Assembly: GCF_017309955.1 (NCBI RefSeq)
Contig: NZ_CP021247.1
Span: 682,001-746,000 of the forward strand
Origin: Novosphingobium sp. KA1
GTDB taxonomy: Bacteria; Pseudomonadota; Alphaproteobacteria; Sphingomonadales; Sphingomonadaceae
Direction: 5' to 3'
Length of the DNA stretch: 64,000 nucleotides
The position numbers were made by a program, and so were the translations under genes. Below are positions 42,400 to 52,438 of this stretch, in pieces. Below the pieces are notes generated by a model. It was not told the DNA's origin. It ran no database searches and worked only from the letters and a program-made list of their open reading frames with translations. Positions within the stretch are counted from its first letter, which is position 1, and each line of letters opens with the position of its first letter.

Positions 42400-43632
42400 T
42401 CAGGCCGCGTCTTCGGACGCGATTTCGGGCAATACGGGTCCATGGCGCCGCCGCTTGAGCAGCGACTTGAGCCACTTGACGACGATCTCCGAGCCCTTTT
42501 CAAGCCAGCCGAGCGGCTGCCCGCCGGGCACGTAGGCGACCCGCCAGTACATCCACACGATCAATGCCGCGAACAGGGCAAACGGCCCCCAGAGGCCGAG
42601 AATCGGGTTCATCTTGCCAAGCGCGGCAACGTCGGCGGCATATTGGTTGACCTTGTGATAGGCCACGACCAGCACGATCGACACGAACAGGCCGAGCGCC
42701 GATGTCGAACGCTTGGGCGGGATCGCCAGCGCCACCGCCAGCAGCGGCAGCAGCAGCATCATGATCACCTCGACCATGCGGTAGTTGAAGTTGGCCTGGC
42801 TGGAGACGCGCTCTTCCTCGGGCACGCCCTTGTTCCAGCCCAGGTGCATCAGTTCCGGCAGGAGGTACTCGCGGTCCTGGCCGCCACGCTTGCGGAACTT
42901 CTCGATCTGCGGAAGCTCGACCGGCAGGTCATGGCGGGTGAAGGTCAGCACGCGCGGGTCCTTGCCCGGCACGTCCTGGATGATCTGCCCGTTGTCGAGG
43001 CGCAGGATGATCGTGTCAGGCGCGCCCTTGAGCGCGAGGAACTGGCCTTCGCGCGCGGAGATCGACAGCACCTGGCCCTTGTCGTTGGCCACGCGCGCGA
43101 AGATGCCGATCAGGCGGCGGCCCTCGTCGCGGCTCTCGTCGATGCGCAGGGCCACGCGGTCCTTGAGCGTGGTGAACTCGCCCACCTTGATCGAGGCGCC
43201 CAGAGCGCCCGACTTCAGTTCGTAGTTCAGCTCTTCGTAGTAGTAGCGCGAAAGCGGCTGGAGATAGCCGACGATGGCGAAGTTCAGGCCCGCCAGCAGG
43301 ATCGTCAGGATATAAGGCACCCTGAGCAGCCGCGTGTAGCTGAGGCCGACCGCACGCATGACGTCCAGTTCGCTCGACGTCGCGAGCTTGCGGAAGGCCA
43401 GCAGGATGCCCAGCATCAGCCCCAGCGGGATCGCGAGGCTGGCATATTCCGGCAGGAGATTCGCGAGCATCTTGAAGACGACACCGATCGGCCCGCCTTC
43501 CGTCGCGACAAAATCGAAAAGCCGCAACATCTTGTCGAGCACCAGCAGCGAGGCTGCCAGCAGGAAGATGCCGAACATCGGCATCAGCACCAGGCGCAGG
43601 ATGTAGCGGTCTATGGCGTTTAGGAATTTCAC
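42400..43632 (-). CDS. lptF: LPS export ABC transporter permease LptF
   Basis: Partner permease of LptG in the LPS exporter, 410 residues. The N-terminus is DRYILRLVLMPMFGIFLLAAS, and the coupling segment SSELDVMRAVGLSYTRLL is a family hallmark. The periplasmic domain is followed by the last helices. The C-terminal 45 or so residues after GPFALFAALIVWMYWRVAYVP are charged and poorly conserved. It heads a two-gene operon with lptG, and its upstream region (43633-43923) contains no clear gene. Confidence 0.93.
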   Translation of the reverse strand: MKFLNAIDRYILRLVLMPMFGIFLLAASLLVLDKMLRLFDFVATEGGPIGVVFKMLANLLPEYASLAIPLGLMLGILLAFRKLATSSELDVMRAVGLSYTRLLRVPYILTILLAGLNFAIVGYLQPLSRYYYEELNYELKSGALGASIKVGEFTTLKDRVALRIDESRDEGRRLIGIFARVANDKGQVLSISAREGQFLALKGAPDTIILRLDNGQIIQDVPGKDPRVLTFTRHDLPVELPQIEKFRKRGGQDREYLLPELMHLGWNKGVPEEERVSSQANFNYRMVEVIMMLLLPLLAVALAIPPKRSTSALGLFVSIVLVVAYHKVNQYAADVAALGKMNPILGLWGPFALFAALIVWMYWRVAYVPGGQPLGWLEKGSEIVVKWLKSLLKRRRHGPVLPEIASEDAA

Positions 43633-43923
43633 GCTGTGGGGTTCACCGGGACTTCGTCGTAATACCGTGCTTCAAAGGCCCTTAAACGCTTGGCGCAGGT
43701 GGGCAAAGCGAATTGTCCACGGCCATGCGAAGAACGCCCCTGCGCAGGCCTTCCTGGGCGCCCAAAAGGCCCGGAATTGCGACCGGTGGAGCGCCGGCGG
43801 GCTGCTGGTCCGGTCCCCGGGATACGCTCCGTTTCACCGTTACATGCCTCCTTTTCACGATTGCCTGCCCGCCCCCGACTGCGAAGAGCGCCAGCCCCCC
43901 GATAGGACAAGACTGCTCGCGCC

Positions 43924-44511
43924 ATGCCCTCGCCTCGAACCGACCTGCTGCCGACCCATTTCGATACGCGCCGCTTCTTCCTGCACGAAAGCGCTCCGTG
44001 CATGTCCGCAGCCCAACGCCGCAAGTTCGCCCGCGACCTCGAGCGTTTTGCCTGGCGCACGGAGGCCGCAGGCAGGCACGATGCCGACGCCATGATCTTC
44101 GAGACGCTGGTGATCTTCGGCAAGGCAGGACGGGACATCGACGCCGCGCGCTGGACGGCTCTGGCGCTGGATGTCACGGCTCAGGTCCGCCGCGGCGACG
44201 TCGCAGGCGCAGCCGCCCGCCTGATGCCCCAAGGCGCCGACATCACCCACGAAAGCACCGAGGACGGACACAGAATCGCGCACCTGACGATCCGGGACGA
44301 CGAAATCACCCTTGAGGCCGAGGCGGCGGCATGGTCGCCTGCCGCAGCCATGGTTGCGGTGCTGTTCCGCGCGCTGGCCTGCCATTTCTCCGAAACACCG
44401 GATAACCCGGCGGACGCTGCGGGACATGGTGACCCAGACGCCGGTCCTTGCGGGCTGGACGCTGTGATCGGCGAAATCGCCTGCGCTGCCGGGGGTAGTG
44501 GCGGGGTCTGA
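43924..44511 (+). CDS. Hypothetical protein
   Basis: 195-residue protein I do not recognise. The first half is helical and charged (AAQRRKFARDLERFAWRTEAAG), with FETLVIFGKAG and a following VTAQVRRGDVAGAAARLM. No enzyme motif, signal peptide or membrane helix is evident. The frame is divergent from lptF. It is a coherent frame with normal amino-acid use, unlike overlapping shadows on the other strand, so a real gene is likely. Confidence 0.6.
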   Translation: MPSPRTDLLPTHFDTRRFFLHESAPCMSAAQRRKFARDLERFAWRTEAAGRHDADAMIFETLVIFGKAGRDIDAARWTALALDVTAQVRRGDVAGAAARLMPQGADITHESTEDGHRIAHLTIRDDEITLEAEAAAWSPAAAMVAVLFRALACHFSETPDNPADAAGHGDPDAGPCGLDAVIGEIACAAGGSGGV

Positions 44512-44601
44512 CCACGGCTTGAAGGACCCAAGTGCGGTCCTCGGACCGCAATTGCCTGCCATTTAAGGCAAACGGCGCCCCGGCGCGTTACGGCCGGTCG
44601 C

Positions 44602-45021
44602 TCAGGCCTTTTCGAGCGTACATTGCAGCGGGTGCTGGTTCTGCCGCGCGAAATCCATCACCTGGTTCACCTTCGTTTCGGCGATCTCGTAAGGGAAGAT
44701 CCCGCAGACGCCCACACCCTTCTGGTGGACATGAAGCATCACCCGCGTCGCCTGTTCCAGATCCATATGGAAAAAGCGCTTGAGGACCATCACCACGAAT
44801 TCCATCGGGGTGTAGTCATCATTGAGCATCAGCACCTTGAACTGGCTTGGTTTTTTCGGCTTTGCCCGGGTCTTGGTGGCAATGCCGACATGTTCGCTGC
44901 CGTCGGTGTCACCGTTCTCGCCGTCTGGCCCGGAAACGATATGCCCCCCAAGATGCGCAGCTTCGGCGAGCGTCATGGCGGCGCGCGAAGACGCAGGATG
45001 GCTCAGGCAGGAATCGGACAT
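44602..45021 (-). CDS. clpS: ATP-dependent Clp protease adaptor ClpS
   Basis: Adaptor that delivers N-degron substrates to ClpA. The core is complete: [58 protein letters not shown] and [12 protein letters not shown]. The Asn-Asp-Asp and the two His of the binding pocket are present. The N-terminal extension (about 50 residues, Gly/Asp-rich) is typical of this order. The start is set at ATG 45021; ATG 45033 and 45093 are in frame. clpA is not in the window. Confidence 0.92.
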   Translation of the reverse strand: MSDSCLSHPASSRAAMTLAEAAHLGGHIVSGPDGENGDTDGSEHVGIATKTRAKPKKPSQFKVLMLNDDYTPMEFVVMVLKRFFHMDLEQATRVMLHVHQKGVGVCGIFPYEIAETKVNQVMDFARQNQHPLQCTLEKA

Positions 45022-45399
45022 CGGGGAAATCATCGGGAGAGAATATCGTATCGCCCACCCGAGAAACAAGGCCTGCATCGCGGTTTGTCGCAAAGTCCGG
45101 CGCTGAAACGCCCCGAGACCGCCCTGAAACGCACCGACAGTTCCCTGAGCTTACCCCGGAGTGACATTACCGGAAATCAAATTACCGGAAACCGATCCGG
45201 GCGGGTACTGCAGCAGCGCAGACCACCCCAAGGCGGCGACCGGACGGAATTCCATCCGGCCGCTGGACCGACATGGGGAGAGCGGTCCGGAACGGGCCCT
45301 CTTTGAGACAGGCCGGCAGCAGGTGCAGGCCAATTCGGCAGAAGGCCGGCTCCGGACACAGCCCGGTCGACCCCGAGGGCAACCGGGCCGGACGCCGGA
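45022..45399. other. 378-bp intergenic region between clpS and the phasin gene
   Basis: No gene is supported. A direct repeat ATTACCGGAAA occurs at about 45168 and 45182, separated by a few bases. The clpS promoter must lie at the right-hand side on the minus strand. Confidence 0.4.
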
Positions 45400-46530
45400 T
45401 CAGACCGCCGCGTGGCGGACCTTTTCCATCGCGATGCTGACGCGGCCCGAAAGCGGGGCCATCACGTCGCTCATCAACTTGAGCATGGCTTCGCTGTTCT
45501 TTGAGCTGTAGGCGACAGCACTGTCGAAGTTCTTGCGGGCGATGTCGCCCTGGAGCTTGAAGAAGTCGGTCGGCGACTTGACGGCGGCGAGTTCCTTGAT
45601 GTCGCCGGTCATGGTGGCGAACGAGGTGCGGCCTTCGCTGACCAGTTCCGAACCCAGGCCCTGCAGCCCTTCGGCAAGGATCTTGCCCGATTCGACGACG
45701 GCTTCGAGGTTGCCCTTGGTGAAGTCACCCAGTTCGCCGAGCGCGCCGGTGCCCTTTTCGAATGCGGCCTTGGCCTTGGTCTGGGCGTCGGCAACCGCGT
45801 CCTGGAAAGCAGAGAGATTAGCGCTCATGTCCATTGTCGTATCCTCGAGCATGAAGTTGGAGATCAGTCCTGCGAAACTTGAAATGCCCGGCTTTGCCGG
45901 TGCGGGCTTGGTGGCCCCGGCCTTTGCCGGAGCTATCTTCGCCGGAGCCGGCCTGGCCGCAGCAGCGGCCGTGGGCCTGGTCGCAGCAGCGGCCGTTGGC
46001 GTTGCCGCGAGAGGCGTGGCAACCGCCGGCTTGGCGATGATCCTGGTCGTGCCTGCCTTCGGTGCGGCGGCAGGCTTGATCGCCTTTGCGGCGACAGGCT
46101 TCGGTGCGGGCTTCGGCGCCAGCTTCGGCGCCGGAACCTTGGCAGCGGGACCCTTGACGATCGGCTTGGCCGCGACCTTTACCTTCGCCGCCGGTTTTCC
46201 CTTGGCGATCGGTTTAGCCTTGGCCGCCGGTTTTGCCCTGACTTCCGGTTTTGCGGGAGCCTTGGGGGCGGACGCCTCCTTGGGCGCGGCCGCGACAACC
46301 GGCGTGGGAGTGGCGGCGGCAGGCGGAACCGGAGTGGCTGGGACCGCAGCGGGCTTGGCCGCTTCGACCGGCTTGTCTGCCGGTACAGCCGTCCCGGTGG
46401 CGGCCTTGGAATCTGTAGAGGAAGCATCCATCACGGGTTCTGCCTTCTTCACGTCAGGCACTTGTTCCGCCGCGGCTGCATAAGCCTTTTCGGCAAGTGC
46501 CTCATCCTTTGCATCGTCCTTCCCGGCCAT
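45400..46530 (-). CDS. phaP: Phasin with histone-H1-like N-terminal region
   Basis: PHA granule-surface protein of 376 residues. The C-terminal 120 residues form the phasin domain: NLSAFQDAVADAQTKAKAAF, GALGELGDFTKGNLEAVVES, and SPTDFFKLQGDIARKNFDSAV, all helical. The N-terminal 250 residues are Ala/Pro/Lys-rich repeats (KAPAKPEVRAKPAAKAKPIA, KPAPKPVAAKAI) like those of eukaryotic H1 or AlgP proteins, which could bind DNA or granules. ATG 46530 starts the MAGKDDAKDE segment. PHA-regulator-like sites lie upstream, and phaC is next on the strand. Confidence 0.88.
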   Translation of the reverse strand: MAGKDDAKDEALAEKAYAAAAEQVPDVKKAEPVMDASSTDSKAATGTAVPADKPVEAAKPAAVPATPVPPAAATPTPVVAAAPKEASAPKAPAKPEVRAKPAAKAKPIAKGKPAAKVKVAAKPIVKGPAAKVPAPKLAPKPAPKPVAAKAIKPAAAPKAGTTRIIAKPAVATPLAATPTAAAATRPTAAAAARPAPAKIAPAKAGATKPAPAKPGISSFAGLISNFMLEDTTMDMSANLSAFQDAVADAQTKAKAAFEKGTGALGELGDFTKGNLEAVVESGKILAEGLQGLGSELVSEGRTSFATMTGDIKELAAVKSPTDFFKLQGDIARKNFDSAVAYSSKNSEAMLKLMSDVMAPLSGRVSIAMEKVRHAAV

Positions 46531-46720
46531 CTGACTGTTCCTGCGTTTTTGCCGAAAACTCGTACCGAATGGGTCTGGACGGAGCCGCAGTCGCCTTGGG
46601 ACCACTTTGGGGATCGTTCCGCTCACCCTGACGGGCCAGCCGCGACATCCACGTGATCGAAGCGCCATGTCGGCCCGCGTTCACTGCAAATCTGGAATTC
46701 CTGCGATTCGAAATCTTGTT

Positions 46721-46736
46721 TTGTTGCATTGCACAA
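46721..46736 (-). promoter_or_regulatory. Candidate PHA-regulator site 1 upstream of the phasin gene
   Basis: TTGTTGCATTGCACAA is similar to the phaZ leader site TTGCCGCATTGCGCAA. The core ATTGC(A/G)CAA is shared with the phaC leader as well. An AT-rich stretch next to it could be the phasin promoter. Confidence 0.45.
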
Positions 46737-46768
46737 TATGGCTTCCGGACAATGAAGTCAATCACACC

Positions 46769-46785
46769 ATGCTGCAGTGCAGCAT
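46769..46785 (-). promoter_or_regulatory. Candidate PhaR-type palindrome upstream of the phasin gene
   Basis: ATGCTGCAGTGCAGCAT is a perfect 8-1-8 palindrome and contains CTGC-N3-GCAG, the spacing reported for PhaR operators of Paracoccus. It lies 239 nt upstream of the phasin ATG. Binding by a PhaR in this organism is inferred. Confidence 0.5.
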
Positions 46786-46850
46786 AAGCGATCTGGCTGG
46801 AGGCGGGACAAGGTTACCGACCGAGATTCAGGCGACGGGATGATCGCAAG

Positions 46851-47196
46851 ACCGGCCTTGACCGGCCTTGACCGCCCATCACCGCCTCCCCGTAGGCAAC
46901 CGGTCATGCCGCTCATAACGCCTTGAATCCCGCTCTTATACCGCGACTGCAACGAAAATGGAGCGAGCGCCACCGGCCGGCGGCACGGCAGGATGGCGCC
47001 GCACGGCAGGATGGCGCCGCACCGCAGCGACCGCCCACATCGACCAGCACACATCGACCAGCCACATCGACCGTGTGCACAGGCCCCGCCGCCAACCGCA
47101 TGCCCGATGCCCGCTGCGACACGGCGCACCCGGCGCGGGGCGAATCGTTGGCCGGGATTCAGGCCGGGCCGGGGAGCGGGTCGGGGAGCGGGTCGG
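46851..47196. repeat. Cluster of four different short tandem repeats between phaC and the phasin gene
   Basis: Four units occur in 350 bp: ACCGGCCTTG (10 bp, 2.4 copies at 46851-46874), GCACGGCAGGATGGCGCC (18 bp, two copies at 46983-47018), CACATCGACCAG (12 bp, three copies with changes at 47036-47073), and GGGGAGCGGGTC (12 bp, two copies at 47171-47194). The last borders a third, degenerate half-copy of the palindromic element family (47183-47222). Confidence 0.75.
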
Positions 47197-47236
47197 TGCC
47201 GCGCAATTCGCCGCGCGCGAACCGCGCAGCGGCGGC

Positions 47237-49168
47237 TTAGCGCTGGGTGACGTAGCGCCCGGGCGCGTCCTCGATCACCTTGTCGCCGCGCCCGCCCGGA
47301 CGGCGCTTGCCGCGCGCCGCCACTTGCACGGGATCAAGCGCCTGCAACCACGCCGCCCAGTGCGGCCACCAGCTGCCGGGATGCTCGCGCGCCCCTTCGA
47401 CAAAAGCCTCCAGCGTGTCGGCACCGGCGTCGTTGGTCCAGTACTGGTACTTGCCCGCCGACGGCGGATTGACCACGCCGGCAATGTGCCCCGACCCCGC
47501 CAGCACAAAGGTCGAGGGGCCCGCCAGATAGTGCGTCAGCTTCCAGACGCTGCGCGCCGGCGCGATGTGATCCTCGCGCCCGGCCTGGATATAGGTGGGC
47601 GTGGTGATGCGGTGGAGGTCGATCGGCACCCCGCCGGCCTGCAGCGAATCCGCCACCACCAGCCGGTTGTCGCGATAGAGATCGCGCAAGTAGCTGCGGT
47701 GCCAGCGGGCCGGCAGGTTGGTGACGTCGCCGTTCCAGTGGAGCAGGTCGAAGGCCGGATAGTCCTCGCCCAGCAGGTAGTTCTTCTCCACCGTGCTCCA
47801 GATCAGGTCGTTGCCGCGCAGGATGTTGAAGGTCGCGGCGAGATAGCGGCCGTCGAGATAGCCTTCGGGCGAGAGCTTGCCGATCGCCTCGATCTGCTGG
47901 TCGTCGATGAAGTTGCGCAAGTCTCCCGCATCCTCGAAATCGACTTGCGCGGTAAAGAAGGTGGCGCTGGCGACCTTGTCCGCCTCGCCCTTGCGCGCCA
48001 GCACCGCCAGCGTGGCGGCCAGCGTGGTCCCGGCGACGCAGTAACCGATGGTGTGCACCGAGGGCACGCCAAGCCGCGCGCGCACCGCGTCGATCGCCTC
48101 GATCTGGGCGGCGATGTAATCGTCCCAGACCAGATCCGCCATCGCCGCATCGGCGGACTTCCACGAGACCATGAACACGCTCACGCCCTGCTCCACCGCC
48201 CAGCGCACGAAGCTCTTCTTGGCGTTGAGGTCGAGGATGTAGAACCGGTTGATCCACGGCGGGAAGATCAGCAGCGGGGTCTTGAGCACCTTGTCGGTGG
48301 TCGGCGTGTACTGGATCAGCTGGTAGAGCGGCGTCTCGAACACGACCTTGCCCGGTGTCACCGCGATGTTCTCGCCCAGCACAAAGGCACCGGGGCGGAC
48401 ATGGGTGAGCTGGCCCTTGCGCATGTCGTCGAGCAGGTTCTCGAAACCGCGGATCAGGCTTTCGCCCTGCGAGCGGCGCGCGGCCTCCAGCGCCACCGGA
48501 TTGGTCATCGGGAAATTCGCCGGGCTCAGCGCATCGACGATCGCGCGGGTGGCGAAGAGCAGCTGTGCCTTGCGCGCGGGCTCCAGTCCTTCGGCCTTCT
48601 CGGCCAGGCCGACCAGCTGCTCGCTGAGCATGAGGTAGAGCTGGTGGATGACCGCGAAGAAGGGCTGGCGGCGCCATTCGGGATCGGCAAAACGGCGATC
48701 CGCACGCGGCAGCACCGGCTCGGCGGCGGCACCTTCCCCCGCACCCTGCCCAGCGTCCTGGCCTGCCCCCCGGCCTGCGCCCCGGTCTGCCCCCTGGCCT
48801 GCGGCTGTTGCCGCCGGGCCGAGGCCGTACTGGCCCAGCACCCCGTTGATGAGCTGCGCCGCCTCGTTCCACAGCCGCTGCTGCACTTCGGGATCGGCGA
48901 GCGGCAACTGGCGCACGACGGCCTCGGCGCTCGCCACCCACTTGACCGGATCGGACCAATGACCCTTCCCGTCCCTGGCCTTGCCGAGCTGCTCGACCTG
49001 GAAATCGGTCCAGATCGAATGCATGCGCCCGGCGATCTCGGCCCAATGGACCGCGCTCTCCGCCTCGGGAGAGCCCTCCTTGGGAACGAGGCCGCCGAAA
49101 AGGCCGGTCACCTGACTGGCATGATCCTGGAAAATTCGGGTCATCAGATCGGTGGCGTCGGTCGCCAT
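47237..49168 (-). CDS. phaC: Class I poly(3-hydroxyalkanoate) synthase
   Basis: Polymerises hydroxyacyl-CoA into PHA at the granule. The 643-residue product has the class I layout: an N-terminal domain, then the catalytic alpha/beta domain with the box GYCVAGT (Cys nucleophile), the Asp in LPARWHRSYLRDLYRDN and the His in VLAGSGHIAGVVNPP. The phrases PPWINRFYILDLNAKKSFV and VDFEDAGDL are family hallmarks. Residues about 150-180 are a Gly/Ala/Gln insert (ADRGAGRGAGQDAGQGAG) not usual in the family. ATG 49168 starts MATDATDLM. It is divergent from the aminotransferase gene; phasin follows after 706 bp on the same strand. Confidence 0.92.
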   Translation of the reverse strand: MATDATDLMTRIFQDHASQVTGLFGGLVPKEGSPEAESAVHWAEIAGRMHSIWTDFQVEQLGKARDGKGHWSDPVKWVASAEAVVRQLPLADPEVQQRLWNEAAQLINGVLGQYGLGPAATAAGQGADRGAGRGAGQDAGQGAGEGAAAEPVLPRADRRFADPEWRRQPFFAVIHQLYLMLSEQLVGLAEKAEGLEPARKAQLLFATRAIVDALSPANFPMTNPVALEAARRSQGESLIRGFENLLDDMRKGQLTHVRPGAFVLGENIAVTPGKVVFETPLYQLIQYTPTTDKVLKTPLLIFPPWINRFYILDLNAKKSFVRWAVEQGVSVFMVSWKSADAAMADLVWDDYIAAQIEAIDAVRARLGVPSVHTIGYCVAGTTLAATLAVLARKGEADKVASATFFTAQVDFEDAGDLRNFIDDQQIEAIGKLSPEGYLDGRYLAATFNILRGNDLIWSTVEKNYLLGEDYPAFDLLHWNGDVTNLPARWHRSYLRDLYRDNRLVVADSLQAGGVPIDLHRITTPTYIQAGREDHIAPARSVWKLTHYLAGPSTFVLAGSGHIAGVVNPPSAGKYQYWTNDAGADTLEAFVEGAREHPGSWWPHWAAWLQALDPVQVAARGKRRPGGRGDKVIEDAPGRYVTQR

Positions 49169-49290
49169 GTGTGGTCGAACTCCGGCTGGGCGGGACCCGC
49201 TGCGAATCCCCTCTGCCTCATTCCTATCCACTGCATCGCCCGCCGCCAACCGGCCAAAACTTGCGCGATCCCCGGAATTCCCATCACACG

Positions 49291-49300
49291 ATTGCGCAAG
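49291..49300. promoter_or_regulatory. Candidate PHA-regulator half site upstream of phaC
   Basis: ATTGCGCAAG lies 123 nt upstream of the phaC ATG, in the divergent region shared with the aminotransferase gene. The 9-nt core ATTGCGCAA is the same as in the phaZ leader. A second GCGCAAATGG-type half lies 14 nt away on the other strand. Confidence 0.4.
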
Positions 49301-49382
49301 CACCATTTGCGCGGAGGGTTTATTCCCCTACAGGGACCGGCACGGCACTTCTCGCCGTGTGTTTTATGGATTCTCAGAGGTC

Positions 49383-50582
<1,200 letters not shown>

Positions 50583-50838
50583 TGGAACCCGGCACGGTTC
50601 GCCCGCCCGGCGAACCGTGCCGCCCCCCCCCTCACACACACGGTGCCTTCGCATCGGAACAGATAGCCGGGGGCAAAAGCCAAGTCACCGTTACAGGCGC
50701 CTTGCCATTGTCCGGATTTTGCCCGAACAGCCCTGCAATTTTGTACTACTGTAAAATAATAGGTATTGTTACCGGAGCGCCTCTCCCCCCAAAAAGCGCT
50801 CATCGGTTACATCTGCCATAGCGGAATTGGGGGGGCCA

Positions 50839-51564
50839 ATGACCTATCTGGGCAAGAGCGAATGTCACGCGCCACGCTTTCGCTGGCTGGCGAACAGGGC
50901 AATCCCGACGCAGCTTGACCTGCGTCGATGCGGCTGGATCCTGGAGCCCGAGATCCAACCATCGCCGGACTGCATCGGCATGATCGACGCCTGCGGCATG
51001 GAAACCGGGCAATGGCTGCCCGTGCTGGAAACCCTGCGGCCGGACGTGCGGCGCACCGTGCTGGTATCCGGGGTCAGCGACCCTTCGGAGCGCACCGCGC
51101 TGCTGCATGTCGGCTTCGGCGATGTCCTCGCGGCAACGACGGACATCGACGAACTTGAGGCCCGGGCCAATCGCCTGGCCCAGTTCGCACAGTGCCTGCC
51201 GCGCCGCCGCCGGATCGGCCGCCTCACCCTCGACCTGCTGGCCCGCGAGGCCTTTGGCGACGGCGAACCGCTGAACCTCAACCCACGCGAATTCGCGCTG
51301 ATCTGGCGCCTGGCGGATTCGCTGGACGAGACGGTCAGCAAGGAAACGCTGATATACGACGTCTGGCGGATGGGTTTTGTGCCCGAAACCAACAGCGTGG
51401 CCGTCCACATGTCGCGCCTGCGCCGCAAGCTCGCCTTTGTCGGGCTGGCCGGGATCATCGAAACCTCGCCCAACGGCGGCTACCGCCTGACATTGCCGCG
51501 CCCGGATGCAGGCGTGAACGAAACGCGCAGCGCGCCGCGCAGCGCCGCCCTGGCGAACCTGTAA
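50839..51564 (+). CDS. Winged-helix regulator with an atypical receiver-like N-terminus
   Basis: 241-residue DNA-binding protein. The C-terminal half (about 135-225) is an OmpR-type winged helix, with LNPREFALIWRLA, NSVAVHMSRLRRKL and TSPNGGYRLTLP. The N-terminal half is about receiver-sized but lacks the usual Asp-Asp pair and the conserved Lys. A single Asp50 in CIGMIDACGM is at the expected phospho-acceptor strand. It may be a non-phosphorylated regulator. ATG 50839 follows a GGGGGGG site. The upstream 256 bp are AT-rich near 50740-50770 and probably contain the promoter. No kinase is adjacent. Confidence 0.8.
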   Translation: MTYLGKSECHAPRFRWLANRAIPTQLDLRRCGWILEPEIQPSPDCIGMIDACGMETGQWLPVLETLRPDVRRTVLVSGVSDPSERTALLHVGFGDVLAATTDIDELEARANRLAQFAQCLPRRRRIGRLTLDLLAREAFGDGEPLNLNPREFALIWRLADSLDETVSKETLIYDVWRMGFVPETNSVAVHMSRLRRKLAFVGLAGIIETSPNGGYRLTLPRPDAGVNETRSAPRSAALANL

Positions 51565-51630
51565 GACCCGCAGCACACCGACCGCGGATCCCCCATGCGC
51601 CGGCATGTCCCGGCGCATGGGCCGGGACGA

Positions 51631-52155
51631 TCACCCCTTGCGGGCCAGCGCCGCGAGGTCATCCGGTGTATTGACGTTGGGGATAGCGATCCCCGCCTCG
51701 ACCAGACGTGCACCGGCAAGATCGGCAAAGCGCCGCATCGAATGGCGGTCCTCGCTATGCAGCAGGGCCTCGAGCACTCTCGTCGCGGTGGTGGGCCAGA
51801 TGCCGATCACCGGCTGCGCGGCCAGACACGCGGGCGCCGGCCCCAATCGTTCGAGCAAGTCGTCCGGCAGGAATGCGGCATCGACACTGCAACTCAGGAC
51901 ATGGTCATACCCCTCGTCCTGCGCATGACGCATGGCGGCGGCAAGCCCGCCCAGAGGCCCCATGTCCGCGCGCGGCCAATCCGGCAGGGTCGGCGCCGGG
52001 GCGGTTTCCCGCCCGGTCACCACGACATGCTCGCACCACCCCGACAGGGCATCCACCGCCAGGGCCAGAAGGCTGTGGCCGTCCAGCTCGGCCAGCGCCT
52101 TGTCGCTGCCGAACCGGCTCGACCGGCCACCTGCAAGAACCGCTCCGAGAATCAT
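51631..52155 (-). CDS. mobA: Molybdenum cofactor guanylyltransferase MobA
   Basis: Attaches GMP to molybdopterin to form the bis-MGD cofactor. It has 174 residues with the NTP-binding start GAVLAGGRSSRFGSDKAL, the MGPLGGLAAAM phrase and the Asp in LSCSVDAAFLP. The C-terminal VNTPDDLAAL is characteristic. ATG 52155 is used; an in-frame ATG at 52200 lies upstream. It is convergent with the winged-helix gene and stands next to a tRNA gene. Compared with usual MobA, the phrase CDMPF is changed to CSVDAAF, but the overall pattern is kept. Confidence 0.83.
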   Translation of the reverse strand: MILGAVLAGGRSSRFGSDKALAELDGHSLLALAVDALSGWCEHVVVTGRETAPAPTLPDWPRADMGPLGGLAAAMRHAQDEGYDHVLSCSVDAAFLPDDLLERLGPAPACLAAQPVIGIWPTTATRVLEALLHSEDRHSMRRFADLAGARLVEAGIAIPNVNTPDDLAALARKG

Positions 52156-52364
52156 GAAAAGATGCTCCGTGAAGGCAGGGAACAGCCCCCTCATGACCAT
52201 CTAGCGCGAACTTCGGGGCAGGCGGAAGTGCCGATTGCAGCCGCTGGTGCGCTTCCCGCGGGCGATATTGATGCGGACAGCGGCAAGGAAATCCACCGAA
52301 CAAGCGAATCCCCGGTTGCGCCCGACGGATTCCGTTGTTAGGGGCGCACTCCTCCACACCGGAT

Positions 52365-52438
52365 GGCCCGATGGCGGAGTGGTGACGCAGCGGACTGCAA
52401 ATCCGTGCACGCCGGTTCGATTCCGGCTCGGGCCTCCA
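52365..52438 (+). tRNA. tRNA-Cys (GCA)
   Basis: A 74-nt cloverleaf with acceptor stem GGCCCGA/TCGGGCC, the anticodon GCA in ACTGCAAAT, and the T-loop GGTTCGATTCC. The 3' end TCCA is encoded, with U73 as expected for tRNA-Cys. Confidence 0.95.

Noticed and set aside
43629..44177. Minus-strand frame of 182 codons overlapping the hypothetical gene at 43924-44511
   Set aside because: Ser/Arg-rich shadow; the plus-strand frame has a better composition and layout.
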